Of a stretch of DNA of 40,028 nucleotides, positions 8,895-18,437 are shown piece after piece; the stretch's first letter is position 1; each line of letters opens with the position of its first letter. Source of the DNA: Petrotoga sp. 9PWA.NaAc.5.4. Its GTDB lineage: Bacteria; Thermotogota; Thermotogae; Petrotogales; Petrotogaceae. The notes beneath the pieces were generated by a model. The model saw only the letters and a program-made list of their open reading frames with translations. It was not told where the DNA came from and made no database searches. The translations under genes and the position numbers were made by a program. The DNA is taken from positions 1-40,028 of the forward strand of contig NZ_AZRK01000015.1 in the NCBI RefSeq assembly GCF_002895485.1, read 5' to 3'.

Positions 8895-10221
8895 TCCTTC
8901 CTTCGCCTTCATTGCTTTCACTTTTATTATGAACCGTAATTTTAACTTTATCTATTTTGTTTACAGTAACTGAAATAATTTCTATTTCATAACCCTCTAA
9001 GTGTAATATTTCTCCTGGTTTTGGAAATCTCTTGAATTTTTCAAGTAAAAACCCCCCTATAGTTTCAAACTCCGTATCAGGGAAATCAACGTCTAATTCT
9101 CTTTCAATATCATTGATAGGTGTAGAACCATCCACTAAAATCACATTTTCCGAAATTTTTGTTATTGTATTTTCATAAGCTATATCATCGTATTCATCAA
9201 AAATTTCGCCAGTCATTTCTTCTATAATATCCTCTAAAGTAACTAATCCAGCAGTACCACCATATTCATCAACTACTATAGCCATATGAGTATGATGAGT
9301 TAAAAAAAGTTTGAAAACATCTTTAATATTCATTGTAACGGGAACAAAAAATGGCTTATGCATAATCTCAACAACTTTTAGTTTTCTCACCTTTTGGAAA
9401 TCGTCTAACTCATCGACCTTTTTAAAAATATCCTTTGCATAAACAATTCCAATAACATTATCTAAAGTTTCTCTATACACGGGAATTCTAGAATAACCCT
9501 CCTCATTTACTAAACGCATTAGCTCATCAATAGTCTCATTCGATTCAATTGCAAGTATATCAACTCTTGGTGTCATTATTTCTTTTACTGGAGTATCACG
9601 CATCTCTAAGCTTCTTTGCATTATATACTTTTCACTTTTTTCTATGATACCTTCTTCATGACCTATATCTAAGTAAGAAATAATTTCATCTTCAGTAATT
9701 AAAGGTGGAGCATTTGATATAGTCTCTCCACCGAAAATTCTTATAAAAATGTTTGAGAGGTGAACAAGAAACCATACTATTGGAGTTAAAATTGTGTTCA
9801 AAACGTTTATTACGGTAAGACTGAAGTTGAAAACTTTCACAGAATTCTCTCTTGAATATACTTTTGGAGTAATCTCACCAAATATTAATATGAGTATGGT
9901 CATAATCCCCGTAGCTACTCCAATCGCGCCTCCTTGAGAAGTTGGAATGAGACTCACAGCAAAAACTGTCGCTGTAGAAGTAGCTAATATATTTACTAAA
10001 TTATTCATTATCAATATAGTTGTTAAATAATGATTAGGATTTTCTATAAAATGCTGGTATTTTTTTCTTTTTTTCTCATCTTTTTCTTCTTCCAAAATTT
10101 CACGAATTTTATATTTCCCTATAGTTGTCAAAGCTGTTTCTGAACCCGAAAAAAATGCTGACAAAAATAAAAGTATTATTAATAAAACCAGTGTACCCCA
10201 TATACTACCAGGATCATCCAC
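8872..10221 (-). CDS. CNNM/CorC-family membrane protein with CBS pair (HlyC/CorC/TlyC type)
   Basis: This 449-aa inner-membrane protein belongs to the family linked to magnesium or cobalt efflux. Residues 1-180 form the CNNM (DUF21) membrane domain, opening with a hydrophobic helix and AFFSGSETALTTI. GEITPKVYSREN is a conserved loop. A CBS pair follows (RDTPVKEIMTPRVDI, GYSRIPVYRET, IVVDEYGGTAGLVTLEDIIE). The C-terminal CorC_HlyC domain ends near residue 430 (GGFLLEKFKRFPKPGE). The start is a GTG at 10221 with AAAGGAG 9 nt upstream. The transported ion cannot be read from sequence, and the older hemolysin label is not implied. Confidence 0.92.
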   Translation of the reverse strand: MDDPGSIWGTLVLLIILLFLSAFFSGSETALTTIGKYKIREILEEEKDEKKRKKYQHFIENPNHYLTTILIMNNLVNILATSTATVFAVSLIPTSQGGAIGVATGIMTILILIFGEITPKVYSRENSVKVFNFSLTVINVLNTILTPIVWFLVHLSNIFIRIFGGETISNAPPLITEDEIISYLDIGHEEGIIEKSEKYIMQRSLEMRDTPVKEIMTPRVDILAIESNETIDELMRLVNEEGYSRIPVYRETLDNVIGIVYAKDIFKKVDELDDFQKVRKLKVVEIMHKPFFVPVTMNIKDVFKLFLTHHTHMAIVVDEYGGTAGLVTLEDIIEEMTGEIFDEYDDIAYENTITKISENVILVDGSTPINDIERELDVDFPDTEFETIGGFLLEKFKRFPKPGEILHLEGYEIEIISVTVNKIDKVKITVHNKSESNEGEGRNDTREND

Positions 10222-10252
10222 ACAAGGTCTCTCCTTTTAAGACTTTGAATCT

Positions 10253-11149
10253 TCAAGTCGTTTTTTTAAAACCATACCCAATAGCTTCAGAGTTTTGCAA
10301 AATAATAAAAAAAGCATTTTTATCTACTTCGTTTATTATTTTTTTCAAAGTTCCTATCTCCGAACGAGACACAACTACTAATATTATATTTTTTTCTTTA
10401 TTCGTATAACTACCTATTCCCTTTAAATAAGTTGCTCCTCTATCTAAGTTTTTGTATATTTCATCTTTTATTTTATCATAGTTATCGCTTATTATCAAAG
10501 CTGTTCTTGTTGATTCAAAACCTTCTATTACGCCATCTATTGTTCTTGCGGTAATAAAAATTGCTATGATACCATACATAGGAAGCAACGGATCTATTAG
10601 TACAGAAGAAGCAGTAATTATTGTATCTACTATCATCAAACCACTACCAACGCTTATAGAAAAAAATTTATTGAATATCATCGCAATGATATCTGTTCCA
10701 CCTGTAGTAGATCCCTTCCAAATCACCAAACCCATTCCAAAACCTGCTATTAAAGCTCCATAAAACGTAGCTAATAAAGATATCTCTAAATTAGTATTGC
10801 TTGATTTCTCTATCAAATTAGGAATAATTTGATCAAATCTTAATCCTTGTTGGAAAAAGTCCGTTAGAAAAGAAAGTAAAACCGCGGAGTAAATGCTTTT
10901 GATGCCAAATGCAATTCCCAGAAGCTTAAAACCAAGAAAAAAAAGTACTAAATTGTAAATAAACATTTGAAGCCCTACCCACCAACCAAAAAAATTGTTT
11001 AAAATAATAGCTAAACCGCTTACTCCTCCTGCAATAATATTATATGGAATCATAAATAAAACCAACCCCAAAGCGGTTATTGATGTTCCAAGCGTTATTA
11101 TAAAATAATCTTTTGGAATGCTATTTTTTTTAAAAAATTTAAAATTCAT
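10253..11149 (-). CDS. YitT-family membrane protein (DUF161 plus DUF2179)
   Basis: This 298-aa integral membrane protein has about five or six hydrophobic segments in its first 200 residues. Family-typical stretches are IPYNIIAGGVSGLAIILN, KGSTTGGTDIIA and the C-terminal cytosolic DUF2179 domain (DRGATYLKGIGSYTNKEKNI, then VVSRSEIGTLKKII). The biochemical role of YitT proteins is not well defined, so none is assigned. ATG 11149 has GAGAGGGG 8 nt upstream. It lies 20 nt after dnaJ and 31 nt before the corC-like gene, so it probably belongs to the heat-shock transcript. Confidence 0.9.
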   Translation of the reverse strand: MNFKFFKKNSIPKDYFIITLGTSITALGLVLFMIPYNIIAGGVSGLAIILNNFFGWWVGLQMFIYNLVLFFLGFKLLGIAFGIKSIYSAVLLSFLTDFFQQGLRFDQIIPNLIEKSSNTNLEISLLATFYGALIAGFGMGLVIWKGSTTGGTDIIAMIFNKFFSISVGSGLMIVDTIITASSVLIDPLLPMYGIIAIFITARTIDGVIEGFESTRTALIISDNYDKIKDEIYKNLDRGATYLKGIGSYTNKEKNIILVVVSRSEIGTLKKIINEVDKNAFFIILQNSEAIGYGFKKTT

Positions 11150-11169
11150 GAGAAAGTCCCCTCTCTACC

Positions 11170-12294
11170 TCACTCTAAGTTTGATTCTTCAACCAATTGT
11201 TGCAAAATTTTCTTCTCTTTTCGTGTTGGTTTATTTATTTTTATATTTATTTTAACATATAAATCTCCTCTTTTTCCACCGCCGAACTCTGGTAAACCCA
11301 TATTTTTCAACCTAATTATCGTTCCAGGATTAGTTCCTTCATCTATTTTTTCTTCGATTTCTCCTTCTAAAGTGGGAATCTTAATTTTTCCACCTAATAC
11401 AGCTTGAATATAGTTTATATAAACTTCGGTTTCCAAATCTGAGCCTCTTCTCACGAATTTTTCGTGAGGTAGGACCTTTACTTGAACAATTAAATCTCCA
11501 TAAGGTCCTCCATTCTTACCTGCATTTCCCTTATTTTTTATTCTCATTGTGTATCCATCTAAAACACCTGCTGGTATTGTAATTTCAACCCTTTCTTTTT
11601 TCATAATTTTTCCTGTTCCTGAACAACTGACACACCTTTTACTTATTATTCTTCCAACACCTTCACAAGTAGGACAAGCATACGTCCTTACAAAAGTTCC
11701 AAAAAGGCTTCTTTGCTCTTCTCTAATGACACCATTACCATTACATCTTGGACACGTCTCAAAACTTGTACCATTTTCCGCACCAGTTCCCTTACAAGAA
11801 TCACAAACAATATACCTATTTAACTCAACAATTTTTTTTACATCGTATAAAATCTCTTCTAATTTTAGATTAATAACTACATGAATGTCTTCTCCTCTTT
11901 CTTTGACAAAATTACGTCTTGAAGAAGTTCTTGTGCCACCACTTCCAAAAAACATATCAAAAAAATCTCCAAACGGGCTTCCCGAAAAATCCCTGCCAAA
12001 GAAATCTCCAAAAATGTCCTCGACTCCGCCACCACCTACATTTTGTCCAGTATAGGCAGTACTTTCATCTGGTACAAACCCAAATCTATCATAAAGTTTA
12101 CGCTTTTGAGGATCACTCAAAACTTCATAGGCTTCTTGAATTTCTTTGAATTTTTGTTCTGCATATTCTTTGTTTTCGGAATGTTTATCAGGATGCCATT
12201 CTTTAACTTTTTGTCTGTAAGCTTTTTTAATTTCTTCTTGAGTTGCGTTTCTGTCTACTCCAAGTATTTTGTAGTAATCTTTTCTTTCAGGCAT
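11170..12294 (-). CDS. dnaJ: Chaperone DnaJ (Hsp40, type I)
   Basis: This 374-aa co-chaperone stimulates DnaK ATPase and presents unfolded substrates. The J domain (1-70) carries the HPD motif at 34-36. A Gly/Phe-rich linker follows ([10 protein letters not shown] and neighbours, ~90-120). Four CxxCxGxG zinc repeats are present: [24 protein letters not shown] and CVSCSGTG. The C-terminal substrate domains contain [20 protein letters not shown]. It starts 2 nt after grpE. dnaK is not in this cluster, as in T. maritima, where hrcA-grpE-dnaJ also stand together without dnaK. Confidence 0.97.
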   Translation of the reverse strand: MPERKDYYKILGVDRNATQEEIKKAYRQKVKEWHPDKHSENKEYAEQKFKEIQEAYEVLSDPQKRKLYDRFGFVPDESTAYTGQNVGGGGVEDIFGDFFGRDFSGSPFGDFFDMFFGSGGTRTSSRRNFVKERGEDIHVVINLKLEEILYDVKKIVELNRYIVCDSCKGTGAENGTSFETCPRCNGNGVIREEQRSLFGTFVRTYACPTCEGVGRIISKRCVSCSGTGKIMKKERVEITIPAGVLDGYTMRIKNKGNAGKNGGPYGDLIVQVKVLPHEKFVRRGSDLETEVYINYIQAVLGGKIKIPTLEGEIEEKIDEGTNPGTIIRLKNMGLPEFGGGKRGDLYVKINIKINKPTRKEKKILQQLVEESNLE

Positions 12295-12296
12295 AA

Positions 12297-13001
12297 TTAT
12301 TTTTCACCTTCTTTATTAGTATTTCCCTCACTGTTTTCTTCACTTATTTGATTTTTTTCTTTATCGTTAGATTTATCGTTTATCTTTTCTTCTTTGGGTT
12401 TTACGGCTACTATCACCTTTGCAGGCTTTATTACTGTTCCATCTAATTCATAACCAATTGATTGCACCTCAAATATACAATATTCTTTGACTTCATTTGT
12501 CTCGTATTTTTCTATGACCTCATGTTCAAAGGGATCAAAAGGATCACCTTTTTTAGGTATAATAAATTTTAATTTTAAATTATCAAACGTTTTCAACATA
12601 TCTTTATAAACCATTTCTATAGCAGATACAAATTCGGGTTCTTCTTTGTATTGCATACATAGCATCAACTTTTCAAACGGTAATATAAACTTCTCTATAA
12701 TCTCCTTTTTTGTTGCACTTTTTATGTTTTTTTTCTCCTTTTCAACTATTTCTTTGTAATTTTCAAAATTTTCCATTATACGATAAAACGAATTCTTATA
12801 TTTCTCTTTTTCTTCTTCCAACATTTCCAGTTTTTTCTTTAATTCTTCAATTTCAATCTCATAGTTTTTTGATTCAACCTCTGTCTTATTATCTTCTCCA
12901 TTATTCCCATTATTTAAAGTATGTTCTATTTTTTCTTTCTCTTCTTCATTATCAGTATTTTGTACTGGCTTATCATTGAACATTGTTTCTCTTTTCTCCA
13001 T
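12297..13001 (-). CDS. grpE: Nucleotide exchange factor GrpE
   Basis: This 234-aa protein releases ADP from DnaK. The first ~45 residues are acidic and low-complexity. A long charged coiled coil (about 45-105) follows, with [20 protein letters not shown]. The C-terminal beta domain is recognisable from [12 protein letters not shown] and [20 protein letters not shown] further charged tail, rich in Lys, Glu and Asn, makes it somewhat longer than many GrpEs. ATG 13001 has GGGAGG upstream. The gene is followed immediately by dnaJ. It is separated from hrcA by 305 nt containing a repeat element, so hrcA and grpE may be unevenly expressed. Confidence 0.95.
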   Translation of the reverse strand: MEKRETMFNDKPVQNTDNEEEKEKIEHTLNNGNNGEDNKTEVESKNYEIEIEELKKKLEMLEEEKEKYKNSFYRIMENFENYKEIVEKEKKNIKSATKKEIIEKFILPFEKLMLCMQYKEEPEFVSAIEMVYKDMLKTFDNLKLKFIIPKKGDPFDPFEHEVIEKYETNEVKEYCIFEVQSIGYELDGTVIKPAKVIVAVKPKEEKINDKSNDKEKNQISEENSEGNTNKEGEK

Positions 13002-13034
13002 GTTTAAAACCTCCCAAATTCTTAATTTTACTCG

Positions 13035-13156
13035 CTTTAGAAAATATGAATTTATTTACCTTTTTCAGTACTTGTAACCAAGGAAGGGGGAGGGCTCTGC
13101 CCTAAACCCATTCTAAATTCAAATGCCTATTTTTAAAAAAATTCTCATTTCTAAAG
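13035..13156 (-). repeat. Dispersed inverted-end element, copy 3, single unit, upstream of grpE
   Basis: A 122-bp copy is bounded by CTTTAGAAAAT (13035-13045) and ATTTCTAAAG (13147-13156), inverted ends with one mismatch. The core on the minus strand has the first hairpin AGGGC-AGA-GCCCT and a weakened second one. This is the shortest full copy and suggests the ancestral form: one unit between inverted ends. A partial extra unit (around 13167-13200) follows. Together they occupy most of the hrcA-grpE gap; no other gene or clear terminator is seen there. Confidence 0.75.
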
Positions 13157-13306
13157 TTCTTATCTAATCCTTACAAAATATGAATTTCTTTACCTTTTTC
13201 GATTGTATAACATTCGAAAATCTTTTCTTCTAAGTTTTCTACAACAACAATTCACACTATTTAAAAAATCATATTATCTCTTTTTCATCAATTTACTATG
13301 TATGTG

Positions 13307-14314
13307 TTAAAAATTTTTTGATATAATTTCGGATAATCGGGAAATATATTCTTTTAAAAGTAAATAAATTTTTTCATAATCACAGTATTTTTGAGTAATA
13401 AATAATATTTTTCCTAAAGGATTACTATTCAATCTATAAGTTGTACAAAGAAACGCCAGATTTTTTAATGTTTTAGAATTAAAATCATTGCCAAAGAACA
13501 ACGATATATCGTTATCAAAATCCAACGATTTAAAAAATTCTTCTTTAATAGTATCATTTTCAATTATAGAAGCTAATGTTTCAATTGCATCTAGGTCTGT
13601 TTTAGTCTTTGAGATAATCTTTTCTAAACCGTTAACCAAATATCTTGTTCTTTTAAATTCATGAGTTATGTTCTCTATTATTTCTAAAAAATTAGTTATT
13701 CTCAGATCTTCTACCTCTGATTTAGAAGCAGTTAAAATATAGAATAAAGAACTAAATGATTTGCCTACTAATCCATTATTCAGGAATTTTTCCAATTCCT
13801 TTGAAGGTGGTAGTCCATAAATTTCAACCGTACGAGATATAGTTAATCCTAAATTTGTTAAAATAGTAATTACACTATGAGTCTCAGTTAAAGGAGACAC
13901 TACTACTCGAGTGATAAAAACGTACTTTGAATCAGGATATTCTAATATCACAAGACCGTCTAAAACATTTGATAACATTTCTGATAAATTCTGAAACATT
14001 AAATTTAAATCATAAAATTTGTATTTTTTTGGAATATCAATGTGAGTATCTGTTAAATTATACGTGCTTTTTATCATTTCAAAATATATTTTAAGTGCTG
14101 GATCTCTCGGTATCCTTCCACCACTTGAATGTTGCTGATATATATATCCTAATCGCTGTAATTTTTGCATATCGTTTCTAATAGTTGCGCTACTTGCTTT
14201 TATATTTGAATTTTTTAATACATCTTCAGAGCTAATCGGTTTACCGGTTTTAATATACAGCTCGACTATTGTTTTTAAAATTTCTCTTTGCCTATTATGA
14301 AGGATCGAACTCAT
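13307..14314 (-). CDS. hrcA: Heat-inducible transcription repressor HrcA
   Basis: This 335-aa repressor binds CIRCE operators and turns off chaperone genes until heat or misfolded protein depletes it. The N-terminal winged helix reads LHNRQREILKTIVELYIKTG, SSATIRNDMQKLQRLGYI and SSGGRIPRDPALKIYF, all diagnostic. The middle and C-terminal parts are the dimerisation and GAF-like region (FGNDFNSKTLKNLAFLCTTY, NPLGKILFI). ATG 14314 follows AGGAG, which lies inside the CIRCE operator, so the protein likely controls its own transcript. grpE and dnaJ lie downstream on the same strand. Confidence 0.97.
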   Translation of the reverse strand: MSSILHNRQREILKTIVELYIKTGKPISSEDVLKNSNIKASSATIRNDMQKLQRLGYIYQQHSSGGRIPRDPALKIYFEMIKSTYNLTDTHIDIPKKYKFYDLNLMFQNLSEMLSNVLDGLVILEYPDSKYVFITRVVVSPLTETHSVITILTNLGLTISRTVEIYGLPPSKELEKFLNNGLVGKSFSSLFYILTASKSEVEDLRITNFLEIIENITHEFKRTRYLVNGLEKIISKTKTDLDAIETLASIIENDTIKEEFFKSLDFDNDISLFFGNDFNSKTLKNLAFLCTTYRLNSNPLGKILFITQKYCDYEKIYLLLKEYISRLSEIISKNF

Positions 14315-14315
14315 T

Positions 14316-14342
14316 TTATCACTCCTAACTTTTGAGTGCTAA
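14316..14342 (-). promoter_or_regulatory. CIRCE operator (HrcA binding site)
   Basis: TTATCACTC (14316-14324), nine bases, then GAGTGCTAA (14334-14342). The consensus is TTAGCACTC-N9-GAGTGCTAA, so one arm is perfect and the other has a single mismatch. It overlaps the hrcA ribosome-binding site, 1 nt upstream of the start codon, and lies between the promoter and the gene. This supports autoregulation of the hrcA-grpE-dnaJ run. Confidence 0.93.
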
Positions 14343-14346
14343 TTAT

Positions 14347-14376
14347 ATGATATCAATTATTTTTATACTTTGTCAA
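14347..14376 (-). promoter_or_regulatory. Sigma-A-type promoter of hrcA operon
   Basis: On the minus strand a perfect -35 TTGACA (14376-14371) is followed after 18 nt by TATCAT (14352-14347), five of six matches to the -10 consensus. The CIRCE operator begins 4 nt downstream, the expected position for a repressor blocking initiation. Confidence 0.75.
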
Positions 14377-14493
14377 ATATTTAATTTACCGGCGTGTAAA
14401 AATTAAACAAATTACAAAAACTAACCCTAAAAATCATGATTTTAAACTTATAATAAGTGAAGCATAGTCTAAAATTGTTCGCTTCAATAGTGA

Positions 14494-14666
14494 CTTTAGA
14501 GATAAGATCTTTTTAAATAAACTTTTGAATTTATAACGATAAAGGAGTACAGGCCTCTACCTTTTTTCTCACTAAAAGCATCGAATATGTTAAAAGAATC
14601 GATAATTAGTGACTATTAGAACTACAAAGGTGTTTTTGAAAAAACTAAGTTTTATAATTTTTAAAG
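14494..14666 (+). repeat. Dispersed inverted-end element, copy 4, degenerate, upstream of murE
   Basis: It starts CTTTAGAGATAAGATC (14494) and keeps TTTTGAATTTATAACG and CAGGCCTCTACC from the unit core, with the hairpins eroded. Its leader (GGTGTTTTTGAAAAAACTAA, then TTTTATAATTTTTAAAG) ends at 14666, 18 nt before the murE ribosome-binding site. The rest of the hrcA-murE divergent gap (14377-14493) shows no gene and no clear murE promoter. Confidence 0.6.
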
Positions 14667-14698
14667 CGGGTATTATTCGAATTCAAGGAGGAATACTG

Positions 14699-16204
14699 GT
14701 GGAAATTCCAATTGATAAGATAATTGAAATTTTAGGAGATAACATTCAAGAAAAAAACTTATCAAATCAAAGGATAAAAGTTAGAGCATTAAAAGATAAT
14801 AGCGATGCGATAGAGAAAAATGATGTCTTCTTTGCTTCTAAAGGCCATAAATTTGATGGACACGATTATATTTCATCGGCGTTAGAAAAAGGAGCTTCTT
14901 TAATCATTGCGGAAAATAAAGAAAAAATACCTAAAAACACCTTCAACTACATTATAGTAAAAAACATACATAAAGCCAAAATTGATTTAACATATAAAAT
15001 TTACGGTATTTCTTCAAACGATTTTAAAATTTATGGAGTTACCGGTACAAACGGAAAATCAACATCAGTTACATTAATGCATCATATACTTAGGCAATCG
15101 GGAAAAAACTCTACACTTATTAGCACTGTAGAAATTAAGATAAACGATAAAATGATAAAAGAACCACGTAATACAACACCTGGTATTTTAGAATTAGCAT
15201 ATATTTTAAAAAAAAGCAAAGATAGCAAGGTTGATTTTATAAATTTAGAAGTCTCTTCTCATGCTTTAGAACAAAAAAGGATAACAAACATTCAATTTGA
15301 TATTATTTCTTTTACGAATATAACAAGAGATCATTTAGACTATCATAAAACCTTTGAAGAGTACAAAAAAGTAAAACTTTCATTTATTGACTATTTAAAG
15401 AAAAATGGAAAGATTATAATAAATTCAGATTTATTGGATAAAAAAGAATTTTTAAAAATATGCGATAGTGAAAGTCTTATTACTTACGGTTTCAAAAATA
15501 ATGCGGATTATGTAATAGAAAAAATGGAAGAAAAGCTTACTGGAACAGAATTTATTTTGAGAACTAATAAAGATCAAAAGGTAACTATAAAATCTCCTCT
15601 TTTAGGAAAATTTAACGTCTATAATATTACTAACGCATTCATTGCTGCAGAAAGTTTTGGATTAAAAACAGATGAAATAATAAAAGCAATTTCCACATTT
15701 AAAGGAGTTCCCGGAAGATTTCAAATTGTACCTACTAGTAAATCGTTAGGATTTTATGTAGTAATAGATTTTGCTCATACCCCTGATGCTTTAGAGGAAG
15801 TATTATCTACGGCTTCTTCACTAACAAATGGTAGAGTCATAATAGTTTTTGGAGCTGGTGGAAATGCCGACCAAGGTAAACGAAAGATTATGGGAGAAGT
15901 AGTTAGTAAAAAGGCAGATATTATAGTATTAACTAACGATGATCCAAAAGATGAGGATCCTGATAAAATTATAGAAGATGTAAAAGAAGGAATAGATAAA
16001 AATGCACATCTAATTATAATTCCAGATAGACAAAAAGCTATAGACGCCGCTATAAGTTTTGCAAATAAAGGTGATATAGTAATTATCGCTGGAAGAGGAC
16101 ACGAAAAATTTCAATTATTTGCGAATGGTAGAAAAGTAAAATTTAATGATTTTGAAGTTGCAAAAAAATCTTTAGAAAAATTAAAGAGAGGCCAAAGAAA
16201 ATAA
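14699..16204 (+). CDS. murE: UDP-N-acetylmuramoyl-tripeptide synthetase MurE
   Basis: This 501-aa cytoplasmic ligase adds the third amino acid of the peptidoglycan stem. The ATP-binding loop is GVTGTNGKSTS, EVSSHALEQKR is the carboxylated-lysine/catalytic region, and VIDFAHTPDALEE and GAGGNADQGKR complete the Mur signature. At the amino-acid selectivity site it reads TNDDPKDEDP. meso-DAP-adding enzymes have DNPR; T. maritima, whose wall contains lysine, has a DDP-type motif. Lysine rather than DAP is therefore likely. The frame stays open to 14609, but those codons lie in a repeat leader. GTG 14699 has AAGGAGG 7 nt upstream. It overlaps murF by one base. Confidence 0.95.
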   Translation: MEIPIDKIIEILGDNIQEKNLSNQRIKVRALKDNSDAIEKNDVFFASKGHKFDGHDYISSALEKGASLIIAENKEKIPKNTFNYIIVKNIHKAKIDLTYKIYGISSNDFKIYGVTGTNGKSTSVTLMHHILRQSGKNSTLISTVEIKINDKMIKEPRNTTPGILELAYILKKSKDSKVDFINLEVSSHALEQKRITNIQFDIISFTNITRDHLDYHKTFEEYKKVKLSFIDYLKKNGKIIINSDLLDKKEFLKICDSESLITYGFKNNADYVIEKMEEKLTGTEFILRTNKDQKVTIKSPLLGKFNVYNITNAFIAAESFGLKTDEIIKAISTFKGVPGRFQIVPTSKSLGFYVVIDFAHTPDALEEVLSTASSLTNGRVIIVFGAGGNADQGKRKIMGEVVSKKADIIVLTNDDPKDEDPDKIIEDVKEGIDKNAHLIIIPDRQKAIDAAISFANKGDIVIIAGRGHEKFQLFANGRKVKFNDFEVAKKSLEKLKRGQRK

Positions 16205-17496
16205 TGTTAGATACTTTAAAAGAAAAAGGATTTAAATTTAAAATAGATTCTAGAACGATTGAAAAAGGTGACATATTTTTATGCTTAAGAGGTGAAAAAA
16301 CTAATGGTCATTTGTTTATTGAGGATGCTTTAAATAGAGGAGCTTCTTATGTAATAGTTGATGAAGAATACAATAAAAAACAAGAAGAAAGAATCATCAA
16401 AGTTGAAAACGTGTTGAAGGAGATGCTTGAATCTTCAGCAAAAATTTTAAATAAAGGAGCTAAAATAAAGATAGGAATAACAGGATCAAACGGCAAAACA
16501 ACAACAAAAGAATGCTTGTATTATTTATTATCGCAATACTTTACTACTTTTAGAAATGAGATGAACATGAATACAGAAATAGGTATTCCTCTTTCAATCT
16601 TAAATTCGTATAATAAAGAAGAAATTTCTATTCTTGAAGCAGGATTGAGAAAAAAAGGTGATTTAGAATTTTTAACACAGTTCTATCAGTTCGATGTTGT
16701 AATAATAACAAATATAGGTGCTTCTCATTTAGAATACCTTGAAAATATAGAAAATGTTGCTCAAGAAAAAATGAAGATAACAAATAATATGAAAAAAGGC
16801 CTTTTAATAATAAATGGAGACTTTCATTTATTAAAAGAATCAGCTCCTAAACATCTTAATATTTTGACGTTTGGTACAAACAACGAAAATGACGCAATTC
16901 TAAAAGATTATGAGTACAACGATAACAATACCACTACTATTTATGCGAAGATATTTGGCCAAGAATTGATGCTTACTTTAAGTGAATACTGGAGCGAGGG
17001 ACAAATCTTAGATTTATTGGCATGCATATTGTTTTTAATCTATTTAGAACTACCGATAGATCCATATTACATTTTTAAAATCAAAATCCCTCAAGATCGA
17101 TTTCAAATTATAAGAAAAGGCAATTCTATAATTATCAATGATTCTTATAACGCTTCATATGAATCTTTTATAAATGCCTTTAAAAGTTTAGATAAACTAA
17201 AAATATCTCCTAAGATTATGATAATGGGAGAAATGAAAGAATTAGGAAAAGATTCACAAGAATATCATAGAAAAGTTCTGCAAGAAGCTGAGAACATTTT
17301 TGATTATATTTATTTTTATGATCCAAACAAAGAATTTTCGACATTTTTAAAATCAGATGATAAAACTGTGTTTTTTGACAATATAGAACAAATAAAAGAA
17401 ATTTTGTTAAAACATTCAGAAAAAGGCTTAATATACATTAAAGGTTCTCATGCAACTGGCATAAACCAATATATTAAAGAAAGTGATCTATTATGA
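16204..17496 (+). CDS. murF: UDP-MurNAc-tripeptide D-alanyl-D-alanine ligase MurF
   Basis: This 430-aa ligase attaches D-Ala-D-Ala to the UDP-MurNAc tripeptide in the cytoplasm. N-terminal FKIDSRTIEKGDIFLCLRGE is the UMP-side domain, GITGSNGKTTTKE the ATP loop, NMNTEIGIPLS and ILEAGLRKKGDLEFL the MurF-specific central segments, and NDSYNASYESFINAF plus MGEMKELGKDSQEYH the C-terminal domain. It begins with TAATG, sharing the last A of the murE stop, and ends with ATGA shared with mraY. No ddl is in the cluster. Confidence 0.95.
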   Translation: MLDTLKEKGFKFKIDSRTIEKGDIFLCLRGEKTNGHLFIEDALNRGASYVIVDEEYNKKQEERIIKVENVLKEMLESSAKILNKGAKIKIGITGSNGKTTTKECLYYLLSQYFTTFRNEMNMNTEIGIPLSILNSYNKEEISILEAGLRKKGDLEFLTQFYQFDVVIITNIGASHLEYLENIENVAQEKMKITNNMKKGLLIINGDFHLLKESAPKHLNILTFGTNNENDAILKDYEYNDNNTTTIYAKIFGQELMLTLSEYWSEGQILDLLACILFLIYLELPIDPYYIFKIKIPQDRFQIIRKGNSIIINDSYNASYESFINAFKSLDKLKISPKIMIMGEMKELGKDSQEYHRKVLQEAENIFDYIYFYDPNKEFSTFLKSDDKTVFFDNIEQIKEILLKHSEKGLIYIKGSHATGINQYIKESDLL

Positions 17497-18437
17497 ATAG
17501 CACAATATTTATCGCTTCCGTTGTAACCTTTTTTTTATTACTTTTTATTTATCCATATTATATTAAATTTTTGAAAAAAAGACAGTTGGGACAATATATA
17601 AGAAAAGAAGGTCCAGATTTACACAATTATAAACAAGGAACTCCTACAATGGGCGGAGTAATTTTTATATTGTCAATATTCGCTTTGAATTTGGTAACTT
17701 TTATTATTAAAAAAGACCCTTTATTTTTAGTTATAAGTGTTTCTTCTTTACTATTTGGATTGATAGGATTTATAGATGATTACTCAAGTATTAGAAAAAA
17801 AGATTCAACAGGATTAACAGCTATTAAAAAACTCATTTTACAACTCCTCTTTTCAACAGTAGTAATTTATCTAATATATATATTCAACCCTCATACCTAT
17901 TTGACTATTCCTTTTTTTAAAGCGAAATGGGACATTAAATTTTTTTATCCGATTTGGGGAGTACTTTATCTTACAGGCATGTCTAACGCAACTAATTTAA
18001 CAGATGGTTTAGATGGTCTTGCAGGAGGAGTTTATATTTCATCTGCATTTTTCACATCAGTTGTTGCCCAATTAAAGTTTGATGAGATTTCAATATTAAT
18101 TTTACCTGTAATAGCTTATTTATTTTTTAATATAAAACCAGCTAAGATTTTTATGGGAGATACAGGATCTTTAGCTTTGGGGGGAATTTTGGGAACCATA
18201 GCTTTATACCATTCTTTGGAACTTTTCACTATTTTTACATGCTTTATATTTATAATAGAAATGTTTAGCGTTATAATTCAAGTTGGAAGCTATAAAACGC
18301 GTAAAAAAAGAGTATTCCTGATGGCTCCTTTACATCATCATTTTGAATTAAAAAAATGGTCAGAAGAGAGAGTAGTAATGATGTTTTGGCTGGTAAATTT
18401 TTTATTCGGCTTTCTTGCTCTGGGAGGGATTGTGTGA
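17493..18437 (+). CDS. mraY: Phospho-N-acetylmuramoyl-pentapeptide transferase MraY
   Basis: This 314-aa polytopic membrane enzyme transfers phospho-MurNAc-pentapeptide to undecaprenyl phosphate, making lipid I. About ten hydrophobic segments are visible. Conserved cytoplasmic motifs: GTPTMGGV, GFIDDYSSIRKKDSTGL with the Asp pair, NATNLTDGLDGLAGG, FMGDTGSLALGG and the histidine motif APLHHHFE. The ATG overlaps the murF stop by 4 nt, and its own stop overlaps the murD start. Confidence 0.97.
   Translation: MNSTIFIASVVTFFLLLFIYPYYIKFLKKRQLGQYIRKEGPDLHNYKQGTPTMGGVIFILSIFALNLVTFIIKKDPLFLVISVSSLLFGLIGFIDDYSSIRKKDSTGLTAIKKLILQLLFSTVVIYLIYIFNPHTYLTIPFFKAKWDIKFFYPIWGVLYLTGMSNATNLTDGLDGLAGGVYISSAFFTSVVAQLKFDEISILILPVIAYLFFNIKPAKIFMGDTGSLALGGILGTIALYHSLELFTIFTCFIFIIEMFSVIIQVGSYKTRKKRVFLMAPLHHHFELKKWSEERVVMMFWLVNFLFGFLALGGIV

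Noticed and set aside
11549-12351. Open frames on the plus strand over dnaJ
   Set aside because: They are antisense shadows of a clear DnaJ and lack ribosome-binding sites.
14609-14698. N-terminal extension of MurE
   Set aside because: The codons are translated repeat leader; GTG 14699 has AAGGAGG at ideal spacing.
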